Assembly: GCA_030836365.1 (NCBI GenBank)
Contig: JAURQB010000128.1
Coordinates: 1-11,168 of the forward strand
Direction of reading: 5' to 3'
Length of the DNA stretch: 11,168 bases
Source of the DNA: Bdellovibrionota bacterium
Lineage (GTDB): Bacteria > Bdellovibrionota > Bacteriovoracia > Bacteriovoracales > Bacteriovoracaceae
Shown: positions 1-5,853 of the stretch, in pieces
Numbering within the stretch: position 1 is the stretch's first letter
Layout: each line of letters opens with the position of its first letter
The notes under the pieces: generated by a model
Told to the model about the DNA's origin: nothing
Database searches by the model: none
What the model saw: only the letters and a program-made list of their open reading frames with translations
Position numbers and translations under genes: made by a program

Positions 1-729
1 AAGATCTCTCTTATTATCAACTAAATAAATCTTTCCGATGTAATAATAAAATATAGGGTTTTTTGGATTATGAGAAATACATGACTTCAGCTTAGCTATA
101 GCATTTTTAGAATCTCCATTTGAACTTAAATTTTTCGCCAGAAAAATACATGCTTCCTCATTCGACTTATCAATTTTTAGAACTTCATTATAAGTTTTTA
201 CCGATTCTTTATCTCGCCCTGTAGCACTATATAGACCGGCAAGAATTAGCATGAATGAAGATTTTTGCTGGAAGTTTTTATCAATTGATGTCTTTAAGAA
301 CTTTTCAGCTTCATCAAATGAAGCAGATCTGATTAAAGAGACAATAAGATCCTTATTAACAAGAAAGTCCTCTGGAAAAAAATGAATTAGAACTTTAAAA
401 ATGAATGCAGCCTTAACTGCTTCATTTCTTTCTTTTAAATCGTTCCCCTTAATGAACAGATCCCTCAATAAAAATGTTTTTGAAGATTCATCTTTTGCCC
501 CCTCTATATGGGCAATAATTCTAGAAACATCCTCATCAGTATATTTAGAATCTGGCTCAGGTATCTTTACTTCCTTAGGAAATTGAAAGCCAATACTTCG
601 ATTTTGCTTGTGACCATTTCGCAGTCCAATATTATAAGTTGAACAACTCACAAATATTAACAAGAAACATAGCTGACAAAGCTTCTTCGAATAATAGTTG
701 TGAAAATAAATTGAAAACCTAGTGGCCAT
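1..729 (-). CDS. TPR-repeat lipoprotein, 3' end beyond left edge
   Basis: An uninterrupted minus-strand frame runs from ATG at 729 to base 1 with no stop, so 243 residues are visible and the C-terminus is missing. The N-terminus has basic residues (K15, K16), then a hydrophobic run ending in a cysteine (LLIFVSC, Cys29) followed by S-T. This is a plausible but not ideal lipobox, suggesting a lipid-anchored envelope protein. From about residue 158 two tetratricopeptide repeats are clear (about 158-191 and 192-224), with the helix-turn-helix pattern, a small residue near position 8 and Pro/Asn at the ends (NPKNP). A third begins at 225 and is cut. TPR proteins act as protein-protein scaffolds; the partner is unknown. 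I chose ATG 729 because GGAAAG precedes it by about 5 bases; an in-frame ATG at 750 would add seven residues but lacks a ribosome site. It is divergent from the PhaR-like gene. Confidence 0.85.
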   Translation of the reverse strand, partial: MATRFSIYFHNYYSKKLCQLCFLLIFVSCSTYNIGLRNGHKQNRSIGFQFPKEVKIPEPDSKYTDEDVSRIIAHIEGAKDESSKTFLLRDLFIKGNDLKERNEAVKAAFIFKVLIHFFPEDFLVNKDLIVSLIRSASFDEAEKFLKTSIDKNFQQKSSFMLILAGLYSATGRDKESVKTYNEVLKIDKSNEEACIFLAKNLSSNGDSKNAIAKLKSCISHNPKNPIFYYYIGKIYLVDNKRDL

Positions 730-1092
730 GTACTTTCCAATAGTTGACATGGAAAACTATCGGAATTTCTCTGCTGAATCCTTAAAGCTTTAATCTTAAA
801 TATCGCTAAAAGAAAAATTTTCCGGTTTTTTGAAATGCAAATAGACGAAGATTGTTGACATCCTGAACCAAAAACTGTTACTTCATGCTCAACTTTTCGT
901 AGCGCAAATGGTTAAAACCAAGCTTAGCAGCATGTTATACCTATAAACATCTGTTTTTACTGGCAAAAAACTTATGCATTACGCATCGCTGTAAATACTA
1001 CATTCTTCGTTGAATCAATCGAAAAATGTTGTATAACGCAGCAAGGCAACGTTTTCAAAAATTATTTGTCCACACAATTTGGGGGATCCAAA
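730..1092. other. Divergent intergenic region rich in dyads
   Basis: This 363-base AT-rich stretch separates the leftward TPR gene from the rightward PhaR-like gene and should hold promoters for both. I see no convincing gene in it. It contains several dyads: TTAAAGCTTTAA (782-793), TGGTT-AA-AACCA (909-920), ATGTTATA/TATAAACAT (932-950, one bulge) and a longer one around 1014. A TTGACA lies at 853-858, but 17 bases later there is only TTACTT, a poor -10. TATACC (936-941) and TATAAA (942-947) are other possible -10 elements without a good -35. No promoter is called with confidence. Confidence 0.5.
995..1034. promoter_or_regulatory. Imperfect 15-bp dyad upstream of PhaR-like gene
   Basis: The arms 995-1009 and 1020-1034 pair at 13 of 15 positions (mismatches 1005/1024 and 999/1030) around a 10-base centre. 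That centre itself contains TTGA-A-TCAA. GCTG (988-991) and CAGC (1039-1042) could extend it with a bulge. It lies about 60 bases upstream of the ATG at 1093. It could be an operator, for example for autoregulation by the downstream regulator, or a 5'-UTR hairpin. No T-run follows, so it is not a usual terminator. Confidence 0.45.
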
Positions 1093-1494
1093 ATGACTGA
1101 AGCTAGAATTATCAAAAGGTATCAAAACAGAAAACTTTATGACACTCATCAAAGTTGCTACGTAACTCTTGAAGAGATTGCTCAAATTATTAGAGAAGGG
1201 CATGAAATACAAGTCATCGATAATAAAACAAAAAATGACATTACATACATAACTCAAATCCAACTTCTTTTTGATCAAGAGAAAAAATCAACAAGGGCGG
1301 GAGATGTTGAACTTTTAAAAAGAGTTATCAGAGGAAATGAAGGAACCTTTACAGGTTATATTCGCCAACTCGAAGGAATTGAAGCTCCAGCTGAAGAGGT
1401 TGCCACACCAGCTCCAACTGAAGCATTTAAGCCATTTTCTACTTCTACTGAGATGAATTCTACTTCAACTTTTGAGAATACTACATTAAACTAA
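1093..1494 (+). CDS. PhaR-type (PHB/PHA accumulation) DNA-binding regulator
   Basis: This 133-residue protein begins with the signature of the polyhydroxyalkanoate synthesis regulator N-terminal DNA-binding domain. Residues about 5-65 carry IIKRYQNRKLYDT, then YVTLEEIAQIIREG and a D-N-K-T-K-N-D-I-T-Y stretch. A short segment resembling the PHB_acc repeat follows (LLKRVIRG...FTGYIRQ, about 80-100). The last ~35 residues are low-complexity Ala/Pro/Thr/Ser. The start is ATG 1093, behind a strong GGGGGA site at 1081-1086; an upstream TTG at 1066 would put that site inside the gene. In classical systems PhaR represses phasin genes and binds PHA granules, but no PHA gene is in the window. Being first in the run, it may control the thiol genes behind it; that is inference. 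The DNA-binding domain assignment is firm, the target is not. Confidence 0.88.
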   Translation: MTEARIIKRYQNRKLYDTHQSCYVTLEEIAQIIREGHEIQVIDNKTKNDITYITQIQLLFDQEKKSTRAGDVELLKRVIRGNEGTFTGYIRQLEGIEAPAEEVATPAPTEAFKPFSTSTEMNSTSTFENTTLN

Positions 1495-1495
1495 G

Positions 1496-1523
1496 CCTAA
1501 TTTTGTCACTCACAAAAATTAGG
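1496..1523 (+). promoter_or_regulatory. Hairpin overlapping the ribosome site of the beta-barrel gene
   Basis: CCTAATTTTGT (1496-1506) pairs with ACAAAAATTAGG (1512-1523), giving 11 base pairs with one bulged A and a CACTC loop. The 3' arm takes in most of AGGA (1521-1524), the ribosome-binding site of the gene starting at ATG 1533. No T-run follows, so a translational control element is at least as likely as a terminator. Confidence 0.5.
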
Positions 1524-1532
1524 ACTTATAAA

Positions 1533-2180
1533 ATGGAAAATAAAAATTTAAACATACTTAAGAGCGCAACATGGTTTGCGCTCTTTTTATTTACATCAAA
1601 CTTGCACGCAGGCGCCTTAGATAAAATTGTAAAAGGCAGCAAGGAAAAAACAAACAAAAGGACACTATCTTCAATTGGTGAAACCCCTCTTGGTTCTCAC
1701 AGTGTTGGAGTTGGGCTCGGACAAACTTTCCTAACAGGAGACTTTGGCGAAAATGGCGAAGATAGTATCACTGTAGACCTATATTACAAATATAAGGCAT
1801 CTTATTCATTTGATTTGATGGTGAATGGACATTACTCATCACACTCCCTCGCAGATAAACAATCAGAACTACTTGGCTTAAATGCTGGTATCAAAGCAAA
1901 GCTTTATAATTTTGATGCTTTTAATCCTTATGTTCTTGGAGGCCTTGGTTTTTACCTACCATCGGTTAAAAGATTTATCGACGGTAGTTTAAAAAGTTCA
2001 GAGTCAAAACTATCTTTTGGTACTCATATTGGAATTGGAGGCGAGCTAGAACTAAATGAAAAGTTTAGTGTTGGCGTCCTTGCTCACTACCATAACCCAT
2101 TTGATGTAAAGCAAGGCAACGATCCCGAAGTTGAAGGCTCTTATTACAAGATCCTATTTACAACCCTTTACTCGTTTTAA
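1533..2180 (+). CDS. Small outer-membrane beta-barrel protein
   Basis: This 215-residue protein has a clear Sec signal peptide (basic start, ATWFALFLFTSN core, probable cleavage after LHA near residue 26). The mature part has alternating aromatic/polar and glycine-rich strands, for example GVGLGQTF, SITVDLYYKY, FDLMVNGHY, NPYVLGGLGFYL and SFGTHIGIGGELEL. It ends in Phe (LYSF), the usual terminal aromatic of Bam-inserted outer-membrane proteins. About eight strands fit the length, as in OmpA/OmpW-like barrels. ATG 1533 was chosen because AGGA lies 8 bases upstream and the signal peptide then starts properly; a TTG at 1503 would place the hairpin in coding sequence. It lies 38 bases after the PhaR-like gene, and its stop is 6 bases before the next start. 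The transported or bound ligand is unknown. Confidence 0.8.
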   Translation: MENKNLNILKSATWFALFLFTSNLHAGALDKIVKGSKEKTNKRTLSSIGETPLGSHSVGVGLGQTFLTGDFGENGEDSITVDLYYKYKASYSFDLMVNGHYSSHSLADKQSELLGLNAGIKAKLYNFDAFNPYVLGGLGFYLPSVKRFIDGSLKSSESKLSFGTHIGIGGELELNEKFSVGVLAHYHNPFDVKQGNDPEVEGSYYKILFTTLYSF

Positions 2181-2186
2181 TTTAAA

Positions 2187-2969
2187 TTGAATTATCGATT
2201 ATTTATCATATCCGGCAAAGGTGGGACGGGTAAGACGACACTGTCTTTCGCACTATCAAAGCTTCTGTTAGAGAGAGGCAAAAAAGTTCAGTACACAGCT
2301 TTTGATCACGAAGTTGATTACAGCGCCTTGGATGAACTTGGAATTCCTTACTTCGAAACAACAGTAGAGAAGAGCTGCGAAAAATATATTGGGCTTAAAT
2401 TAAAATCAGAAACTATTGCCAAATGGATTATGAAAACACCTTTTTTCAGTGCACTTTTTTCAATTTTGCCAAGCTTGGGCTCAATGATTTTACTTGGGCA
2501 CTATATCAAAGAACTTGAAAACGATCCTGACCTCGTCATCGTTCTCGATTCACCTGCTACCGGCCATGCGAAATCTATGATTGAAGCAACTCATAACTTT
2601 AAAGAAATTTTTAAAGCAGGAGTTCTTGTCCATGATATTCACCGAATGCATGATTTTCTTCACAAAAAAGAACATGTAAAAAGTTTTATTTGCAGCCTTC
2701 CAACAGAGATGTCACTCCAGGAAGCTGGGGAATTAAAATCTTTCATGATGCAAAAGAATCTAACAAATACTTCAATTATCCTAAACAACTATATAAAATC
2801 TCCAAACAGCAATATGAGCTTTATTAATGGAAAAATTTCATCCGAAACAGAAATCATCGATCATTTTACAAAAAGTTCTGAAATTTCTCAAAGAATACCA
2901 AAAATTTTTAGCCACCAAACAAAGCTCGTTGTTATGAGGGTTAAGGAAACCTTAGAGAAACTTATATGA
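2187..2969 (+). CDS. ArsA/Get3-like P-loop ATPase, first of pair
   Basis: This 260-residue soluble ATPase is of the ArsA/Get3 branch of the SIMIBI class. The deviant Walker A motif SGKGGTGKTT sits at residues 9-18 and includes the signature lysine K11. The switch II/Walker B region is VIVLDSPATGH, with D121. It has only two cysteines (64 and one near residue 170), and neither the ArsA arsenite-site cysteine arrangement nor a Get3-type zinc CxxC is visible, so arsenic export or tail-anchored protein targeting cannot be assumed. The only usable start is TTG 2187. It is in the same frame as, and 6 bases after, the stop of the barrel gene and lacks a ribosome site, so translation probably depends on coupling. 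It overlaps the second ATPase by 4 bases (ATGA). The two likely act as a heterodimer; the substrate is unknown. Confidence 0.85.
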   Translation: MNYRLFIISGKGGTGKTTLSFALSKLLLERGKKVQYTAFDHEVDYSALDELGIPYFETTVEKSCEKYIGLKLKSETIAKWIMKTPFFSALFSILPSLGSMILLGHYIKELENDPDLVIVLDSPATGHAKSMIEATHNFKEIFKAGVLVHDIHRMHDFLHKKEHVKSFICSLPTEMSLQEAGELKSFMMQKNLTNTSIILNNYIKSPNSNMSFINGKISSETEIIDHFTKSSEISQRIPKIFSHQTKLVVMRVKETLEKLI

Positions 2970-4021
2970 GCAATTTTACCTCCGACACAAAAATCGAAAT
3001 CTTTTGCGGCACAGGAGGAGTTGGAAAGACTACATTAGCAACTGCAAGAGCTGTATCCCAGGGTAAGATAGGGCTTAGAGTTCTGCTAATTACGATCGAC
3101 CCATCCAAGCGACTTAAACAAATATTAAGTTTAGATGACAAAGATGCAGGCGTGAAACACTCTGTCGATCTTACAAATGATAAAGATCAATCGCCAATAG
3201 ATACAATTCTCATGTCTCCGACGCAAACATTTAAAGAGATGAAGTTGTCCTCTCAGCGTTCTAACAAAATCCTTGAAATCCTTATGCGCCCAAATGGTGG
3301 AATGAATGAAATTATGGCCATCATAGAGGTTCAAAAACACATCGATTCTAAATTATATGATGTGATTGTTTTAGATACTCCTCCGGGAAAACATTTTCTC
3401 GACTTTATCAAAGCAACTCAAAAGATTGACCGTTTTTTTGATAAGAGTTTTGTCGAAATATTTAAATACTTCGGAAAAAAATTTAACAAGAGTAAAATAG
3501 GGTTTACTCCCAAAAAAGTGATTGGTTTAGTTGTTTCAAAAGGCCTTAAAAAACTATTAAAATATTTGGAAGTAGTCACAGGTAAAGAGTTTGTCGAAGA
3601 GTTTGTGGATGCCATATTTACTCTATATGAGAATAAAAACAAATTTCTTGCAGCACTGTCATTTCAAAAACACTTAGAAAATTCATCCTCTTACGAACTT
3701 TTTCTTGTAGCTTCAACAGAGCAACAAAAGCTCGACGAAATACTAGAAATACAAAATAAATCTAAATATTTCTCTAGCGAAAAAACATCAGTATTGATAA
3801 ACAAATCTATCAAAAACAAGCTTGAGTTAGTTGACACTGAAAAACTTTCGGATGAGGAAAAAAACATTCTAAAATACTTTAACGACTTGGAAAATAAAGT
3901 TAATTCTTTTTCGCAAAAATACTTTGGAAAATTTAAAACCTTTAATGAATCTTTATCAACTTCTCCCAAGCAGCAAGTACTTGACCTAGTCAAAGAATGG
4001 GACTCATATGATAAAAACTAA
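2966..4021 (+). CDS. ArsA/Get3-like P-loop ATPase, second of pair
   Basis: This 351-residue ATPase is homologous to the preceding gene. Walker A is FCGTGGVGKTT (residues 13-23), with Thr16 where ArsA proteins carry the signature lysine. The switch I-like segment is TIDPSKRL (43-50) and the switch II/Walker B is VIVLDTPPGKHFLDF (133-147). The C-terminal ~130 residues are Lys-rich and predicted helical. Cys14, inside the P-loop, is the only cysteine, so it cannot form an ArsA metalloid site. The start is the ATG of the ATGA overlap with the first ATPase. Its 3' end overlaps gshA by 14 bases, so all three genes are probably translationally coupled. Related DTPP-type ArsA-like ATPases occur in pairs in other bacteria, mostly without an assigned function. 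The role is unknown; the link to thiol metabolism is positional only. Confidence 0.85.
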   Translation: MSNFTSDTKIEIFCGTGGVGKTTLATARAVSQGKIGLRVLLITIDPSKRLKQILSLDDKDAGVKHSVDLTNDKDQSPIDTILMSPTQTFKEMKLSSQRSNKILEILMRPNGGMNEIMAIIEVQKHIDSKLYDVIVLDTPPGKHFLDFIKATQKIDRFFDKSFVEIFKYFGKKFNKSKIGFTPKKVIGLVVSKGLKKLLKYLEVVTGKEFVEEFVDAIFTLYENKNKFLAALSFQKHLENSSSYELFLVASTEQQKLDEILEIQNKSKYFSSEKTSVLINKSIKNKLELVDTEKLSDEEKNILKYFNDLENKVNSFSQKYFGKFKTFNESLSTSPKQQVLDLVKEWDSYDKN

Positions 4022-5231
4022 AGAAGAACTTGATCAATTTATTCTCTCAAATTGGAATGAACTAAACCACTACCTAGACCAAGAAGCAAAAAATTACCCC
4101 GTTCCTTTTTATAACAGTGTCGACATCAGAGAAAGTAAAAAGAAGTACGCCCCCGTAGACAACAATATCTACCCTGCGGGATTTAACAATGTATGCTTAA
4201 TGGACCTTGATGAGACATCGTTCCAAATTAAAAACTTCAAAAATGAAAGAGAGCTTGCAAGCGATAATTGGGCAATTTTAATTGAGTCTAATACGAAGAA
4301 TACTTTTTATCTGGACCACTTATTTTTCTTGAAAAAAGCCATTATCGAATCTGGTGTTGAAAGTTGTGACTTCATATCACTTGATGGGAACATTTTTGAT
4401 GGCCATTCTACAATTAAGCTACAATCAGCATCAAAATTTGATATTGAAGTGCATAAAGCGATCCTCGACTCAGGTCAGATTAGAATTAAAAGTCAAAATC
4501 AAGACTTTGATGTAATTATTTTAAACAATGATCAATCAAGCCCAATTGAACTAGATTGGAAAGGACTCGAAACCCCTGTTTTGCCGCCCCCTGATATTGG
4601 ATGGTTTAAACGTCAAAAGATTCATCATTTTGAGCAATACTTTAATGTTGTTAAAAAGTTTGCTCAAAAATTTAATATCGACGAAGACTTACTTTGCGCC
4701 AAGTTTCAAGCTTTTCATCATGTAGATTTCTCAACGAAAGAAAGTTTTGAGAAACTAGCAGAGTCCGTTGATCAATTAAAAAACAAGATCGACCCAAATC
4801 AAAAAATTTTCCTGAAGGCATCAAAAGGCACTTACGGAATGGGTATTCAAGTCCTCTCAAGTGGGCAAGATGTCTTGAGCATGAACCGAAAAGTACGAAA
4901 CAAAATGGACATCGGAAAAAATAAAATTAAATTTACCGATGTGCTTATCCAGGAAGGAGTTGATACCGTCCTATCATATGACCAGATGCCTGCAGAGGTC
5001 ACTATCTATCTAATTAATGGAAAATGTGTTGGTGGTTTTATGAGGGCGAATGCGCAAAAGGACCATCAATCTAACCTCAACAGCAGAGGAATGGTATTTA
5101 AGAAATTTTGCATCTCGGAAATTAGACAAAATCAAGATTTCACCATAAAAGAGGCGGTGTATTCTGTGGTCGCGCGCTTATCAAGCATTGCAGCAGGTTT
5201 AGAGATACAACAAATACAAGAAGGTAAATAA
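4008..5231 (+). CDS. gshA: Glutamate-cysteine ligase, PF08886 (GshA) type
   Basis: It catalyses ATP-dependent joining of L-glutamate and L-cysteine to gamma-glutamylcysteine, the first step of glutathione synthesis, in the cytoplasm. The 407 residues carry the blocks I know from the proteobacterial GshA family (the Acidithiobacillus/Neisseria type, unrelated in sequence to E. coli GshA). These are PFYNSVDIRES with YAPVDNNIYPAGFNN (33-61), FLKASKGTYGMGIQV (268-282), the basic LSMNRKVRNKM (290-300), IQEGVDT (314-320) and GGFMRAN...NLNSRGM (342-362). The length is close to, perhaps slightly under, what I recall for the family. ATG 4008 lies inside the end of the ATPase gene with GGGA five bases upstream. 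The stop shares one base with the cbs start (TAATG). gshB is not in the window, so the product is either completed elsewhere or used as gamma-glutamylcysteine. Confidence 0.92.
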   Translation: MIKTKEELDQFILSNWNELNHYLDQEAKNYPVPFYNSVDIRESKKKYAPVDNNIYPAGFNNVCLMDLDETSFQIKNFKNERELASDNWAILIESNTKNTFYLDHLFFLKKAIIESGVESCDFISLDGNIFDGHSTIKLQSASKFDIEVHKAILDSGQIRIKSQNQDFDVIILNNDQSSPIELDWKGLETPVLPPPDIGWFKRQKIHHFEQYFNVVKKFAQKFNIDEDLLCAKFQAFHHVDFSTKESFEKLAESVDQLKNKIDPNQKIFLKASKGTYGMGIQVLSSGQDVLSMNRKVRNKMDIGKNKIKFTDVLIQEGVDTVLSYDQMPAEVTIYLINGKCVGGFMRANAQKDHQSNLNSRGMVFKKFCISEIRQNQDFTIKEAVYSVVARLSSIAAGLEIQQIQEGK

Positions 5232-5833
5232 TGAAAGGTTATGTAAACAATGTAATAGAAGCAATCGGAAATACACCGATCGTTAAACTCGACAAGAGCA
5301 TCACAGGTGTTGATTCAGAAATATACGTAAAGCTTGAATACCTTAATCCTGGTGGGTCAATTAAAGATCGAATCGGTTGTTACATTTTGGAGCAAGCAAA
5401 AAAAAATGGTGATCTTAAGCCTGGTGGTACAATTATTGAAGGGACAAGCGGCAACACAGGAGTAGGTCTTGCCATGTGGGCGGCGCTTAATGGACACAAA
5501 TGCATATTTGTTCTTGCCGACAAGCAATCAAAAGAGAAGATTGATAACCTTCGCGCCTTTGGAGCAAAGGTTCTCGTATGCCCCACAAATGTTGAGCCAG
5601 AAGATCCAAGGTCTTACTATTCAGTATCGAAAAGATTATCTGAGACTATTCCAAATTCTTATTATGTAAATCAATATGAAAACCTTTTAAATAGAGAAAC
5701 TCACTTTAAAACAACTGGCCCAGAAATTTTCCAACAAACAAATGGAGAATTTGACGTATTCATGGCCGGTGTTGGAACAGGTGGAACGATCAGTGGCACA
5801 GCATCTTATTTAAAAACGGTGATGCCAACTTGA
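5231..5833 (+). CDS. cbs: Cystathionine beta-synthase, N-terminal part up to frame break
   Basis: This is the first 195 residues of a PLP-dependent (fold type II) cystathionine beta-synthase, followed by six out-of-frame codons and TGA. Diagnostic blocks are AIGNTPIVKL (11-20), NPGGSIKDR with the Schiff-base lysine K45, EGTSGNTGVGLA (70-81) and the phosphate-binding GTGGTISG (182-189). It starts at ATG 5231 behind AAGAAGG, overlapping the gshA stop by one base. There is no heme-binding N-terminal extension. Homology continues without a gap in the -1 frame from 5815. The joined protein (5231-5815, then 5815-6609) would be 459 residues, the usual length for bacterial Cbs with a CBS-domain pair. 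The reaction is homocysteine + serine to cystathionine. An A9 run lies at 5398-5406. Alone this fragment lacks part of the PLP domain and is probably inactive. Confidence 0.85.
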   Translation: MKGYVNNVIEAIGNTPIVKLDKSITGVDSEIYVKLEYLNPGGSIKDRIGCYILEQAKKNGDLKPGGTIIEGTSGNTGVGLAMWAALNGHKCIFVLADKQSKEKIDNLRAFGAKVLVCPTNVEPEDPRSYYSVSKRLSETIPNSYYVNQYENLLNRETHFKTTGPEIFQQTNGEFDVFMAGVGTGGTISGTASYLKTVMPT

Positions 5834-5853
5834 CAGTCGTTGGTATCGACTGT
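5809..5853 (+). other. Candidate -1 frameshift site in cbs (or one-base deletion)
   Basis: The zero frame reads TAT TTA AAA ACG, so T_TTA_AAA at 5809-5815 is a slippery heptamer of the X_XXY_YYZ type in the correct phase. Slipping back one base gives TTA AAA AAC GGT GAT GCC AAC TTG ACA GTC. This continues straight into TVVGIDCEGS, the expected next block of Cbs. ACAGTCG (5833-5839) and CGACTGT (5847-5853) form a perfect 7-bp stem with a 7-base loop, 17 bases after the heptamer, longer than the usual 5-9. The same effect would follow from loss of one A from an A6 tract (A5 is present at 5812-5816), by mutation or sequencing error. Confidence 0.6.

Noticed and set aside
401..586. Plus-strand open frame of 61 codons
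   Set aside because: It lies antisense within the TPR lipoprotein gene, whose repeats are unmistakable, and has no ribosome site or protein-like features.
853..881. Promoter from TTGACA at 853
   Set aside because: The sequence 17 bases downstream (TTACTT) matches the -10 consensus poorly and the distance to the gene is over 200 bases, so I did not call it.
1066..1092. Upstream TTG start for the PhaR-like gene
   Set aside because: The ATG at 1093 has a strong GGGGGA site correctly spaced, and the family domain begins directly after it.
1503..1532. Upstream TTG start for the beta-barrel gene
   Set aside because: It would add ten residues ahead of the signal peptide and put the hairpin and the AGGA site inside the coding sequence.
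2187..4021. Arsenic resistance operon
   Set aside because: There is no ArsR, ArsB/Acr3, ArsC or ArsD, and the ATPases lack the cysteines of the arsenite site.
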